DNA from: Micromonospora pisi | GTDB taxonomy: Bacteria > Actinomycetota > Actinomycetes > Mycobacteriales > Micromonosporaceae | NCBI RefSeq assembly: GCF_003633685.1 | Contig: NZ_RBKT01000001.1 | Span: 4,340,001-4,404,000, forward strand | Direction: 5' to 3' | Length of the DNA: 64,000 bases | Part shown: positions 24,453 through 33,407 of the stretch, in pieces | How positions within the stretch are numbered: position 1 is the stretch's first letter | How the letters are laid out: each line of letters starts with the position of its first letter | The notes under the pieces: model-generated | The model's input: the letters and a program-made list of their open reading frames with translations, nothing else | What the model was told of the DNA's origin: nothing | Database searches by the model: none | Program-made: the position numbers and the translations under genes

Positions 24453-25178
24453 TTAGTGGAGGGAGGCGCGGGCGGAGAAGGCGATGCTGGCGAGGAGGAA
24501 ACCGCCGTTGATCAGGGTGAAGGCGGCAATGAGCCAGATGGTCGCGGCCGGGACGAGGAGCAGGACCAGGGCGGCCACGAAGATCACCGCGCCGTAGTCG
24601 CGGATCAGCTTCACCACCCGGACCGGCAGGCTGGTGGAGCTGACCATGCTGGCGTGGTTCGGGCCGGCCTGCATCACCGAGGTGACCAGGTTGACCATCC
24701 AGGTGCCGGCGAACGCCGCGATCAGCCAGACCGGGGTGCTCGGGCGTTGCGCCACCGCGGTCGCACCGAGCGCTGACACCAGCGCGATCTGCGACGCCAC
24801 GTCGGCGAGGATGTCCACCCGGGCGCCGGCCGGACTGCCCCGCCCGGTCACCCGGGCGAGCTGCCCGTCGGCGCAGTCCAGGGAGTACGCCACCTGCCAG
24901 CAGACCAGCGCGATCAGCCCGACCACCCAGGCCGGTACGTCTCCGTCGGCCACCGGCCCGGCGAGTGCCACCACGGCGATCGAGGCGGACAGACCGAGGG
25001 CCAGGTTGCCCAGGGTCAACGCGGTCGGGCTTAGCCCGAACCGGTGCCCGGCCAGCGCGAAGGCGGCGCCGAGGCGCTGGCTGAGCGCCTCGCTGAACAG
25101 GCCACCGCCCCGGTTCACCCGGTAGAAGTCGGCGGCGGTCGGACGGGACAGCTCAGCTGAGGTGGTCGCGGAGTGCAT
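24453..25178 (-). CDS. CDP-alcohol phosphatidyltransferase family protein
   Basis: 241-residue membrane enzyme joining a CDP-linked alcohol to a second alcohol acceptor. The signature DG-x2-AR-x8-G-x3-D-x3-D is complete in DCADGQLARVTGRGSPAGAR plus VDILADV, with flanking hydrophobic helices giving about six membrane segments. The ATG at 25178 lies inside the end of the dehydrogenase gene (26-bp overlap), indicating translational coupling. With a glycerol-1-phosphate-dehydrogenase-like enzyme and a nucleotidyltransferase in the same operon, it probably completes synthesis of an unusual phospholipid or polyol-phosphate product. Confidence 0.9.
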   Translation of the reverse strand: MHSATTSAELSRPTAADFYRVNRGGGLFSEALSQRLGAAFALAGHRFGLSPTALTLGNLALGLSASIAVVALAGPVADGDVPAWVVGLIALVCWQVAYSLDCADGQLARVTGRGSPAGARVDILADVASQIALVSALGATAVAQRPSTPVWLIAAFAGTWMVNLVTSVMQAGPNHASMVSSTSLPVRVVKLIRDYGAVIFVAALVLLLVPAATIWLIAAFTLINGGFLLASIAFSARASLH

Positions 25179-26220
25179 CGGCGTAGTCTGCCAGCCGCTC
25201 ACGGATCGCGGTCGGAGTCAGGGCGAGGTGTTCCAGGATCGTGTAGCGGTCCGGCCGGGTGCGCGGCGCGTACGTCACCGCCTCGGCGAACTGCTCGACC
25301 GTGAGCCCCAGATCCGCCGGGGTGGTGGCGAGCCCGTGCCGGTGCAGGCAGGTGGCGAGCTGGCCGAACCGTTCCGGGTCGCCGCGCAGGAAGGTGCAGA
25401 ACAGGGCGCCGAGCCCGACCTGCTCGCCGTGCGACCCGGTGCCGGGGTAGAGCGTGTCGATGGCGTGCGAGATCTCGTGGCAACTGCCGCTGGCCGGCCG
25501 GCTCGAACCGCAGACCGACATCGAGATGCCACCGAGGATCAACGCCTCGGCCAGGGCGGTGAGGAAACCATCGTCGGTGATCTTGCCGGGGTGGTTGACC
25601 AGTGCCTCCGCACCGGTACGGGCCAATGTCACGGCGAGCCCGTCGATCGGCTCGGCGCGTGCGACGTGGGCCAGTTCCCAGTCGGCGACCGCGTTGATGT
25701 TGCTGACCGCGTCACCGATGCCGGCCTGGGTCTGCCGGTCCGGCCCGTTCTCGACGAAGTCGAGGTCGACCACGATCGCGATCGGGATGTGCACTCCGTA
25801 CGAGCCGCGTCGCCCCTCGTGGTCGAGTGAGGCGACCGGGGAGGCGATCCCGTCGTTGGCCAGGCTGGTAGCCACGGTCACCATCGGAATGGCGTAGCGG
25901 GTGGCGGCGTACTTGGCGGTGTCGATTGTCTTGCCGCCGCCGATGCCGACCACGGCGTCGTACGACCGGGCGTGCAGTTTGTCGCCGAGTTCGAGGGCGG
26001 CGTCGAGGGTGCCACCGGCGACGGTGAAGACGTCGGCGGAGCCGAGGGTGGGGCGGATCAGCTCGACGATCCGTTCGCCCTGTCCCGGGCCGACCACGAC
26101 CGCCACGTCGCCACCGGCGGAGATCCGCCGGTCGGCGAGGAGTGGGCCGAGGTCGGCGACGGCGCCACGGCGCACCTCGATGACCAGCGGTGTGTTGACC
26201 GTACGGGCGAGCAGCGGCAT
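25153..26220 (-). CDS. Iron-containing alcohol dehydrogenase, sn-glycerol-1-phosphate dehydrogenase-like
   Basis: 355-residue soluble dehydrogenase. The dinucleotide-binding region includes GIGGGKTIDTAKYAATRYAI and TVATSLANDGIASPVAS; metal ligands are expected at the Asp of GIGDAVSNINAVADWELA, His in RPASGSCHEISHAID and His in GSHGEQVGLG. This pattern follows the glycerol-1-phosphate dehydrogenase (EgsA/AraM) and 3-dehydroquinate-synthase-like superfamily, which reduces dihydroxyacetone phosphate or a similar phospho-ketose. Nine bases separate it from the nucleotidyltransferase upstream. The true substrate may be another phosphorylated polyol. Confidence 0.85.
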   Translation of the reverse strand: MPLLARTVNTPLVIEVRRGAVADLGPLLADRRISAGGDVAVVVGPGQGERIVELIRPTLGSADVFTVAGGTLDAALELGDKLHARSYDAVVGIGGGKTIDTAKYAATRYAIPMVTVATSLANDGIASPVASLDHEGRRGSYGVHIPIAIVVDLDFVENGPDRQTQAGIGDAVSNINAVADWELAHVARAEPIDGLAVTLARTGAEALVNHPGKITDDGFLTALAEALILGGISMSVCGSSRPASGSCHEISHAIDTLYPGTGSHGEQVGLGALFCTFLRGDPERFGQLATCLHRHGLATTPADLGLTVEQFAEAVTYAPRTRPDRYTILEHLALTPTAIRERLADYADALRDHLS

Positions 26221-26229
26221 GTGGTCGCC

Positions 26230-27003
26230 CTACCTGTCCGAGGTGGGGTCCTGGGTGCCGTCCTGCGGCGCCCACTGCCAACTGGTGATCTCCCGTGCCC
26301 GGGTCAGGTCGGCGTGGTTGTCGACCTCGACCCACTCCACGTCACCGATCGGGGTGCCGCGTACCTCTCCGCCCCGGATCGCGTACTCCTGGTAGCCGTC
26401 CTCGTAGTAGAGGTTCGGGTCCCGGCGCCAGGTGGCCTCCAGCGCGTCGGCCAGCGCGGGGGCGGCCGAGGCCTCGATCAGGGTGGCGCCGATGTACTCC
26501 CCGTACGCGTCCGACGGGTCCATCAGCTTGGTGATCTTCGTGAGTTGCCCGTCCGCGTCGAAGATCGTCTTCATCTCCTCGTCGGCCAGCTTCTTGACGT
26601 CGTCGATGGCGAGCAGGATGCCCGGACCACGGTTGGCGAGCAGGGTGTGCTCCACGCTCACCGGGTGCACGGTGTCACCGTTGACCAGCAGCGCGCCCCG
26701 GGCGAAGTGGTCCCGGGCCAGCCAGAGCGAGTACGCGTTGTTCCACTCCTCGGCCTTGTCGTTGTGCACCAGGGTGAGCTTGACCCCGTGCCGCTCCTCC
26801 AGCGCCGACTGCCGCTTCTCCACCTCGGCGGCGGCGTAGCCGACCACCACGACGACCTCGGTCAGCCCGACCTCGGCGAGGTTGTGCAGCGCGATATCGA
26901 GGATGGTTGTCCCGCCGTCGACCGGGATGAGCGCCTTCGGCAGGGTGTCGGTGTACGGGCGCAACCGGCGCCCCGCCCCTGCGGCAAGCACCAAACCGAT
27001 CAT
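26230..27003 (-). CDS. Sugar/choline-phosphate nucleotidyltransferase-like protein
   Basis: 257 residues. The N-terminal nucleotide-binding signature LAAGAGRRLRPYTDTLPKAL and following IPVDGGTTILDIALHNLAEV identify the NTP transferase fold; GALLVNGDTVHPVSVEHTLL provides the metal-binding Asp, and WVEVDNHADLTRARE is the usual C-terminal Asp motif. The family charges sugar-1-phosphates or choline/polyol phosphates with CTP or another NTP. Being first in an operon with a CDP-alcohol phosphotransferase, it most likely makes the CDP-alcohol that enzyme uses. The ATG has GGAGAG upstream. Confidence 0.85.
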   Translation of the reverse strand: MIGLVLAAGAGRRLRPYTDTLPKALIPVDGGTTILDIALHNLAEVGLTEVVVVVGYAAAEVEKRQSALEERHGVKLTLVHNDKAEEWNNAYSLWLARDHFARGALLVNGDTVHPVSVEHTLLANRGPGILLAIDDVKKLADEEMKTIFDADGQLTKITKLMDPSDAYGEYIGATLIEASAAPALADALEATWRRDPNLYYEDGYQEYAIRGGEVRGTPIGDVEWVEVDNHADLTRAREITSWQWAPQDGTQDPTSDR

Positions 27004-27128
27004 TGCGTGACTCTCCTTGACTGTGTTGACAATCGAACACCTGGGTTAATGACTACCGAACGGAGGATAGCGCCGGGGGACAGAACGGCGGTTTCCAGCC
27101 GGTCCGGGCGCCCCTCGGCGGGCGGGGT

Positions 27129-27578
27129 TCAGAGGCCGATCGCGTGTAGCGCGGCGAAGCCGTCCTCGGCGATCCGGCGGATCAGCCCGTCGTTGACGTC
27201 GCGGTGCTCGTCCAGCACACCGATCTCGTGCTCCCCCAGCCAGCGGAACTCGGTGTGTTTGCCCTCCTCCAGCCGGGGCCGGGAGAGATCACCGTCGACC
27301 CGGACCAGGAAGTCGGTCTCCACCCGGGTGAGGCCGTCGTCGGGGATGTAGGTGTACTCGCCCACCAGGCCGAGCACGATCGAGACGGTCCAGCCGGTCT
27401 CCTCGGTCACCTCCCGGTACAGCGCGTCCTCGATCCCCTCACCGGGTTCGACGTGGCCGCCGACGATGTCCCAGGTGTCGGGGAAGAGCTTGCGCTGCGG
27501 GGACCGGCGCTGGAAGAAGATCCGACCGTCGTCGTCGACGATCAGGGCTCCGGCGCACCGGAGGGGCTCGGTGGGCAC
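27129..27578 (-). CDS. NUDIX hydrolase
   Basis: 149-residue pyrophosphohydrolase with an intact Nudix box: GHVEPGEGIEDALYREVTEE followed by TGW (G-x5-E-x7-REU-xEE-x-GU). Substrate class is not apparent; NDP-sugars, oxidised nucleotides or coenzymes are all possible. A GTG at 27578 is used; no clear ribosome-binding site precedes it, so it may be leaderless. It is read divergently from the aminotransferase gene across a 151-bp gap. Confidence 0.9.
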   Translation of the reverse strand: MPTEPLRCAGALIVDDDGRIFFQRRSPQRKLFPDTWDIVGGHVEPGEGIEDALYREVTEETGWTVSIVLGLVGEYTYIPDDGLTRVETDFLVRVDGDLSRPRLEEGKHTEFRWLGEHEIGVLDEHRDVNDGLIRRIAEDGFAALHAIGL

Positions 27579-27729
27579 GGGTCGAGACTAGTCCCGGACG
27601 GCACCACCCGGGGTGTCCGCAGGTCCGCTGCCGGACGTGGGCTGGGACGCCGGACAACCCGTTTTCCAGGATTCGGACATCGTCGTGCCGCCGCCGTAGC
27701 GGGCGGCAGCACCCGTACGCTGGGTAGTC

Positions 27730-28830
27730 ATGACTGCCGAGCAGCTGATCTCTTTTGCCCGTGGCGCGCCGTCGCTGGACATCATCGATATCGAGGGGCT
27801 GAAGGCCGCGGCCGTACGCGCGCTGGACGCGGACCCGGCGGGCGTGACCGCCTACGGTACGTCGTTGGGCTACCCGCCCTTGCGCGAGTGGATCGCGAAG
27901 AAGCATGGCGTCGCGGTGGACCAGGTGCTGGTGACCAATGGTTCGTTGCAGGCCGACGCGTTCCTCTTCGAGCACCTGGTCCAGCCCGGCGACGCGGTGG
28001 TGGTGGAGCGGCCGACGTACGACCGGACCCTGCTGAATCTTCAGGCGCAGGGTGGCGATCTGCACTCGGTGACGATCCACCCGGACGGTCTCGACACCGA
28101 CGAGCTCGGCAAGCTGCTCGAGTCGGGGGTACGCCCGAAGCTGGCGCACATCATCCCGAACTACCAGAACCCGGCCGGGGTGACCCTCTCGCTGGAGAAG
28201 CGGCGGGCGCTGCTCGCCCTGGCCGTCGAGTACGGCTTCACGATCTTCGAGGACGACCCGTACGCGGACATCCGGTTCCGGGGCGAGAAGCTGCCGTCGA
28301 TGCTCTCCCTCGACGAGCACGGTGTGGTGGTGCACGCGTCCAGCTTCACCAAGACGGTCTGCCCGGGGGTCCGGGTCGGCTACCTGGTCGGGCCGGCGGC
28401 GCTGATCGCTGAGATCGCCAAGAAGGCCACCAACCTGTACATCTCGCCGGGGATGTTCGCCCAGGCGACGGTCTACCAGTTCTGTGTCTCCGGTGACATC
28501 GACCGGTCGATCGCGAAGGTCAGCTCGGCTCTGGGTGAGCGTTCCCGGCTGCTGGCGGAGGCGTTGCGCGCGCAGATCCCGGGTGTCCGGTTCTACGAGC
28601 CGGACGGGGGTTACTTCCTCTGGATCGAGTTGCCGCCGGACGTTCTGGTCGACCGGCTGGCGCCGGCTGCCGCCGAGCGGGGCGTCGCCGTGGTGAAGGG
28701 AAGCGACTTCCTGGTGGAGGGCGGGCACCACGCGCTCCGGTTGGCCTACTCGGCGGTCACGGCCGACCAGGTCGAAGAGGGTGTACGCCGGCTGGCTGCC
28801 GCCGTCGACGAGGTGCGTGGCCAGCGCTGA
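27730..28830 (+). CDS. PLP-dependent aminotransferase, MocR/2-aminoadipate type
   Basis: 366-residue class I/II aminotransferase without the GntR DNA-binding domain. Visible are YGTSLGYPPLREWIAKKHGV, VTNGSLQADAFLFEHL, the cofactor Asn/Asp/Tyr region PNYQNPAGVTLSLEKR and FEDDPYADIRF, and the Schiff-base Lys in SSFTKTVCPGVRVGYL. This set matches aminotransferases of the 2-aminoadipate/kynurenine group. It stands alone, so the amino donor and acceptor cannot be inferred from neighbours. Confidence 0.9.
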   Translation: MTAEQLISFARGAPSLDIIDIEGLKAAAVRALDADPAGVTAYGTSLGYPPLREWIAKKHGVAVDQVLVTNGSLQADAFLFEHLVQPGDAVVVERPTYDRTLLNLQAQGGDLHSVTIHPDGLDTDELGKLLESGVRPKLAHIIPNYQNPAGVTLSLEKRRALLALAVEYGFTIFEDDPYADIRFRGEKLPSMLSLDEHGVVVHASSFTKTVCPGVRVGYLVGPAALIAEIAKKATNLYISPGMFAQATVYQFCVSGDIDRSIAKVSSALGERSRLLAEALRAQIPGVRFYEPDGGYFLWIELPPDVLVDRLAPAAAERGVAVVKGSDFLVEGGHHALRLAYSAVTADQVEEGVRRLAAAVDEVRGQR

Positions 28831-29204
28831 CGGTTCGCGTGGGCGAGAACCGCGAGAACAGGGACCGTCGAGGGAAAAACTGTCGGATATCCGACAAAAG
28901 GTCGTCGTTACCGGTCCGGGGGTCCCGCCGGACCGGTAAACGGCTCACAATGCTGCGAGCGCCTGTCATGTTTCGACCCGGCCCAAACGATCACTCTGCC
29001 TGCGCGGAGCCGGCCTGGTCATCCTGACGGGACTCCAAATGCATAGCCCCCCGCCCCCAAAGGTGCCGGGTGGGCCGACCGCACTCTACCCCCCGACGCG
29101 GTCGGTCCACCCGGCGCCGACCCCTGGCCAGGTCGGCATCAGGCGGCTCGCGGCGTAACCTCCGAAGCCGCGAATCGACAACGACGGAGGGGGGCGGGCC
29201 ACCC
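28831..29204. other. 374-bp intergenic region before corA
   Basis: I see no gene. It contains the 16-bp palindrome at 28881-28896, an imperfect GC inverted repeat just after the aminotransferase stop (about 28831-28856), and the leader of the CorA gene. The AT-richer stretch around 28865-28915 is the most promoter-like part. Confidence 0.5.
28881..28896. promoter_or_regulatory. Perfect 16-bp palindrome TGTCGGATATCCGACA
   Basis: Every base of the two halves pairs, with no spacer. It is flanked by A-rich runs and stands in the region between the aminotransferase stop and the CorA gene. Such compact palindromes are typical operator sites, although a factor-independent terminator of the aminotransferase gene is a possible alternative. 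Confidence 0.5.
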
Positions 29205-30362
29205 ATGGCAGAGCGACTCGATCAGGACGGGGCGGGTGTCGACGGGCGGCTTCGGGTCCGCCCACGCTCCTGGATAGCGCCGGTCCGAGCGATGGGACGA
29301 AGGCTGAACGCCGACCCCGCCCACCCCGGTTCGCCGGCCCCCGGAGTGACCCGGACCGGGGTGGTGGACTGCGGGCTCTACGTCGACGGGGTGCGGCAGC
29401 CCGGCGACTGGGACTACGCCTCCGCCTTCGCCGCGGCAGAGGAACAGGCCGCCGACGGCAGGTCGTCCTTCGTCTGGCTCGGCCTGCACGAACCGGCGCA
29501 GACCGAGATGGCCGGCATCGCGGAGACGTACGGGCTGCACGAACTGGCGGTGGAGGACGCGGTCAAGGCCGAGCAGCGGCCGAAGCTGGAGCGGTTCGGC
29601 GAGGTCAGCTTCCTGGTACTCCGTACCGCCCGCTACGTCGAGCACGGTGAACTGACCGAGACCTCCGAGGTGGTCGAGACCGGCCAGGTGATGCTCTTCA
29701 TCGGCCCCCGCTTCGTGATCAGCGTGCGGCACGGTGACGCCTGCCGGCTCGCTGCGGTCCGGGCCGACCTGGAGGGCAAGAAGGAGCTGCTGGCGCAGGG
29801 GCCGTGGGCGGTGGCGTACGCCGTCACCGACCGGGTGGTCGACCTCTACATGGAGGTGGCCGACCAGGTCGAGGTCGACCTGGACACCCTGGAGGCGCAG
29901 GTCTTCTCGCTCAAGGCACACGGCCGGATCCAGCGGATCTACCAGATGAAGCGCGAACTGGTCGAGTTCAAGCGGGCCGTGGTGCCACTGCAACGCCCGC
30001 TGATGATGCTGACCGGCACGGTCAACCGGGACGTACCCAAGGAGGTACGTCGCTACTTCCGGGACGTCCAGGACCATTTGACCCGCACCGTGGAACAGGT
30101 CAACTCCTACGACGACCTGCTCAACTCGATCCTGCAGGCGCGGCTCGCCCAGGTGACCGTCGACCAGAACAACGACATGCGCAAGATCGCTGCCTGGGCC
30201 GGTATCGCCGCCGTCTGGACCGCGATCGCCGGCATCTACGGCATGAACTTCACCCACATGCCGGAGACCCAGTGGAAGTACGGCTACCCGGTGGTGCTCG
30301 CCGTGATGCTCGCCATCTCGCTGGTGTTGTACCGCTGGTTCCGGCGCAACCGCTGGCTCTGA
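29205..30362 (+). CDS. corA: CorA-family magnesium/cobalt transport protein
   Basis: 385-residue inner-membrane Mg2+ channel. A large N-terminal cytoplasmic domain with long helices (VADQVEVDLDTLEAQVFSLK, IQRIYQMKRELVEFKRAVVP) is followed by two C-terminal transmembrane helices; the pore signature YGMNFTHMPE with GMN is intact, and the extreme C-terminus is basic (RWFRRNRWL). The ATG at 29205 is preferred, with GGAGG about 13 bases upstream; an upstream in-frame ATG at 29070 would add a low-complexity basic leader. The gene is convergent with the DUF5324-like gene, 12 bases apart. Confidence 0.95.
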   Translation: MAERLDQDGAGVDGRLRVRPRSWIAPVRAMGRRLNADPAHPGSPAPGVTRTGVVDCGLYVDGVRQPGDWDYASAFAAAEEQAADGRSSFVWLGLHEPAQTEMAGIAETYGLHELAVEDAVKAEQRPKLERFGEVSFLVLRTARYVEHGELTETSEVVETGQVMLFIGPRFVISVRHGDACRLAAVRADLEGKKELLAQGPWAVAYAVTDRVVDLYMEVADQVEVDLDTLEAQVFSLKAHGRIQRIYQMKRELVEFKRAVVPLQRPLMMLTGTVNRDVPKEVRRYFRDVQDHLTRTVEQVNSYDDLLNSILQARLAQVTVDQNNDMRKIAAWAGIAAVWTAIAGIYGMNFTHMPETQWKYGYPVVLAVMLAISLVLYRWFRRNRWL

Positions 30363-30374
30363 CGACCTTCTCGG

Positions 30375-31130
30375 TCAGCTACGGCTTCCGCTCGACGAGT
30401 TGCTCGCGGTGCCGAGCAGCCCGTCGGGCTTCGCCCCGGCCTTCGCCGGCGACTTGGCGCCGTCGGTCCCCGTCCCGGCGCCGCTGGAGATCTTCTCGGC
30501 GATCGGTGTGGCCCGGTCCCGTACCTTGTCGATCGTCACCGGCTTCGGCTTCGAGACGCTCGCCGGCGGCTCGCCGGACGGCTGGGTAGCGCCGTCGCCG
30601 GACGTACCCGAACCACCGGCGACCTTGCCGTCCTCGCGGGCCATCATCGTCGAGCTCGCCGGCTCGTACGCCTCCCACGGTTCCTGACGGCGACGGCGCA
30701 TCGCCACCGCGCCGACCGCTCCGGCCACCGCCCCGGCGGCGAGTACGCCGGTCAGGATCGACCAACGCCGACGGGCACGCATCGACTTACGCTTGTTCTT
30801 TGGCATCGTCTTCATCATCTTCTTCGACTCCGTGACGTTTCTGGACCCTTTGTGACCAGCGGCCGTACCCGTCTGACGGGCCCCGGCGAGTGCGGCCATG
30901 GCGAGCGGTGCGACCGCGGTCATGGTCACTCCCCAGCCGTGGCTGGCAGTCTGCGCAACCCTCGCGGCGGTCGGTGAGAGGTAGTCGCGGGCGGCCTGTA
31001 CCTGTGGGCCGACCCGGCCCTCGACGCCCGCCCGGGCATGGCCCGCGGCTTGCCTGATGTGACCGAAGCCCTCACCCAGCTCCGCACGTACGAGCTGGCT
31101 GTGCGACTTACGGCGCCCGAATCCAAACAC
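30375..31130 (-). CDS. DUF5324-like single-pass membrane protein
   Basis: 251 residues. An N-terminal amphipathic part (RAELGEGFGHIRQAAGHARA) and a hydrophobic stretch (TMTAVAPLAMAALAGARQTG) are followed by a highly basic linker (KKMMKTMPKNKRKSMRARRR), one clear transmembrane helix (WSILTGVLAAGAVAGAVGAV) and a low-complexity Ser/Gly/Pro tail. The order DUF5324, cyclophilin, rhomboid is familiar from actinomycete chromosomes near the division gene crgA, which supports the name. Function unknown. The GTG at 31130 follows GGAGGTGGAGA. Confidence 0.75.
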   Translation of the reverse strand: MFGFGRRKSHSQLVRAELGEGFGHIRQAAGHARAGVEGRVGPQVQAARDYLSPTAARVAQTASHGWGVTMTAVAPLAMAALAGARQTGTAAGHKGSRNVTESKKMMKTMPKNKRKSMRARRRWSILTGVLAAGAVAGAVGAVAMRRRRQEPWEAYEPASSTMMAREDGKVAGGSGTSGDGATQPSGEPPASVSKPKPVTIDKVRDRATPIAEKISSGAGTGTDGAKSPAKAGAKPDGLLGTASNSSSGSRS

Positions 31131-31289
31131 CGGTCTCCACCTCCTCGGGTTGTTCCCCCGTCATCCTGCACCTTTGGGTGCCTCCGCACGCCCGGAACGG
31201 GCACATGGGAGGATCCGCAAGGAAACTGACCCGTGCCTGCCGGCCTGCGTCCCCCGGCCGGCAAGTCCACGACGATCGAGGAGTACCCC

Positions 31290-31820
31290 GTGGCCGAGGC
31301 CATTTACGCCACCCTGCAGACCAACGCCGGTCCGATCCGGCTCGAACTTTTCCCGAACCACGCGCCGAAGACGGTGCGCAACTTCGTCGAGCTCGCCGAG
31401 GGCACGAAGGAGTACACCGACCCGCGCACCGGGCAGCCGGGCAGCGGGCCGTACTACGACGGCACCATCTCGCACCGGGTGATCAGCGGCTTCATGATCC
31501 AGATGGGTGACCCGACCGGCACCGGCCGTGGCGGCCCGGGCTTCAACTTCGGTGACGAGTTCCACCCGGAGCTGCGGTTCGACCGTCCGTACCTGCTGGC
31601 GATGGCGAACGCCGGGCCGGGCACCAACGGTTCGCAGTTCTTCATCACGGTCGGCCCGACCCCGCACCTGAACAACCGCCACACCATCTTCGGCCAGGTT
31701 GCCGACGAGGACTCGGCCAAGGTCGTCGACTCGATCGCGAACACCCCGACCGGCCCCGGCGACCGCCCGGTGCAGGACGTCGTGATCGAGCGGGTCCAGA
31801 TCGAGCGTATCGGCGCCTGA
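31290..31820 (+). CDS. Cyclophilin-type peptidyl-prolyl cis-trans isomerase
   Basis: 176-residue cytoplasmic proline isomerase. Core motifs are complete: LFPNHAPKTVRNFVELAEGT, the active-site segment SHRVISGFMIQMGDPTGTGR with GGPGFNFGDEF, and NAGPGTNGSQFFITVGPTPH. No signal peptide is present. The GTG at 31290 has GAGGAG upstream; the frame is open earlier but those residues do not match the family. It is divergent from the DUF5324-like gene and followed by a rhomboid gene on the same strand. Confidence 0.94.
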   Translation: MAEAIYATLQTNAGPIRLELFPNHAPKTVRNFVELAEGTKEYTDPRTGQPGSGPYYDGTISHRVISGFMIQMGDPTGTGRGGPGFNFGDEFHPELRFDRPYLLAMANAGPGTNGSQFFITVGPTPHLNNRHTIFGQVADEDSAKVVDSIANTPTGPGDRPVQDVVIERVQIERIGA

Positions 31821-31912
31821 CCGACCGCCGAGGTAACCTTTGCCTGCATGAGCGGAAGCACCATGAGTGCAGCGAGGTGGCGGGCGTTGACGGAGTGCAG
31901 TGAGGTGGCCGC

Positions 31913-32827
31913 GTGAGCGAGTCGCCCCCGACGACCCCGGTCTGCTACCGCCATCCGGGTCGGGAGACCTGGGTCCGCTGTACCCGGTGTGACCGGCCCA
32001 TCTGCCCCGACTGCATGCGCGAGGCATCGGTCGGGCACCAGTGCCCAGAGTGTGTGTCGGAGGGTCGACGCAGCGTGCGGCCGGCGCGTACCGCCTTCGG
32101 TGGCGGTGCCGCCGGCCGAGCTGGGTACGTCACCAGGACCCTGATCGGCATCAACGTACTGGTGATGCTGATCTCGGTCGCCCTGGCCGGCGGCGGCAAC
32201 TCACTGGCCGGCGGTTCCGGCCTCGGCGGCCTCCTCGGCGGCGGCACCCCGCTCACCCGGTGGGGCTCGGTGCTGGGCTACGCGCCGTACGTCAACTTCG
32301 GCCCGGTGCACGGGGTGGCGGCGGGCGAGTACTACCGCCTCTTCACGGCCATGTTCCTGCACTACGGCATCATCCACCTGCTGCTGAACATGTGGGCGCT
32401 CTGGATGCTCGGCCGGACCCTGGAGGCGACCCTCGGACCACTGCGCTTCCTGGCGCTGTACCTGGTCGCGGGGCTCGGCGGAAACGTGGCCGCCTATCTC
32501 TTCTCGGCGCCGAACGCGCAGACGGTGGGGGCGTCGACCGCCATCTTCGGTCTCTTCGCGGCGCTCTTCATCATCATGCGCCGGTTGGGCCGGGACACCT
32601 CGGCGGTGGTGCCCGTCCTCGTGGTCAACCTGGTCTTCACCTTCGCGGTGCCGGGCATCTCGATCGCCGGCCACCTCGGCGGGCTGGTCCTCGGTGCCCT
32701 GATGGCACTGGTGCTCGCCTACGCCCCCCGGATACGACGCTCGGTGTTCCAGAGCGCCGGCACCGCGGTGCTGCTGGTCGCGTTGATCGGGCTGACCGTG
32801 CTCCGAACGGCACTGCTGATCGGCTGA
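31913..32827 (+). CDS. Rhomboid-family intramembrane serine protease
   Basis: 304 residues. The N-terminus has a B-box-like zinc-binding Cys/His segment (CYRHPGRETWVRCTRCDRPI followed by CPDC and HQCPEC), followed by six to seven transmembrane helices. The catalytic dyad is visible: Ser208 in VGASTAIFGLFAALF and His254 in SIAGHLGGLVLG; the loop after helix 1 has HGVAAGEYYRLFTAMFLHYG and HLLLNMWALWMLGRTLE. It cleaves transmembrane substrates in the plane of the membrane; natural targets are unknown. GTG start with GAGGTGG upstream. Confidence 0.93.
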   Translation: MSESPPTTPVCYRHPGRETWVRCTRCDRPICPDCMREASVGHQCPECVSEGRRSVRPARTAFGGGAAGRAGYVTRTLIGINVLVMLISVALAGGGNSLAGGSGLGGLLGGGTPLTRWGSVLGYAPYVNFGPVHGVAAGEYYRLFTAMFLHYGIIHLLLNMWALWMLGRTLEATLGPLRFLALYLVAGLGGNVAAYLFSAPNAQTVGASTAIFGLFAALFIIMRRLGRDTSAVVPVLVVNLVFTFAVPGISIAGHLGGLVLGALMALVLAYAPRIRRSVFQSAGTAVLLVALIGLTVLRTALLIG

Positions 32828-32837
32828 GCCCGGCCGG

Positions 32838-33323
32838 TCAGTCCTGTTCCGGACGGTCGGCGGGGTGCGGGCCGGCATGGAACCGGGCCGCGCGTAGCGC
32901 CTCGGCCACCTCGCCCGGATCGGCGTCGAGGTCGTACCGGCTGAAGAAGTGCAGCGAGTCACCCGCGTCGAGTTCCAGGATCGCCGTACGCAGACCGAAG
33001 CGTGGCCGGTCGTCCACGGCGATCCGTTCGATCTCCGCCCAGTCCAGGTGCCGTCGGCCGGCGAAGCCCCGGACCACGGTCACGCCGGTCGGGTCGAGCG
33101 CGAGACGCACCGGGGCGACGAGGTCGCGTACCGCCCAGCCGAGCAGCCCTGCGGCGGCGAGCACGGCCGCCCCGATCGGGACCGGGTCGCCCGCGCCGAG
33201 CAGCAGACCCAGCCCGACCAGGACCACCGCGCCGACTACCTTGACCACCGGCAGGGCCGGCCGGACCCGCCAGCGGGGCGGGGTGACGAACGGGTCGGGC
33301 TGCGCGCTCTGCTCAGGGTGCAC
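32838..33323 (-). CDS. PH-domain-containing membrane protein
   Basis: 161 residues: a proline-rich N-terminus, two adjacent hydrophobic helices (LPVVKVVGAVVLVGLGLLLG and IGAAVLAAAGLLGWAV), then a bacterial pleckstrin-homology-like domain with RLALDPTGVTVVRGFAGRRH, LDWAEIERIAVDD and GDSLHFFSRYDLDADPGE. This topology is common in actinobacteria and its function is unknown. GTG start at 33323. It is convergent with the rhomboid gene, ten bases between stops. Confidence 0.82.
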   Translation of the reverse strand: MHPEQSAQPDPFVTPPRWRVRPALPVVKVVGAVVLVGLGLLLGAGDPVPIGAAVLAAAGLLGWAVRDLVAPVRLALDPTGVTVVRGFAGRRHLDWAEIERIAVDDRPRFGLRTAILELDAGDSLHFFSRYDLDADPGEVAEALRAARFHAGPHPADRPEQD

Positions 33324-33407
33324 CGGTCCAGGATGCCAGCCCGGACCACCGGGGCGCCCGGTACGCCCGCGTACGATCGAGGCAGGCTAAGTTACCGGGG
33401 AGTTCAG

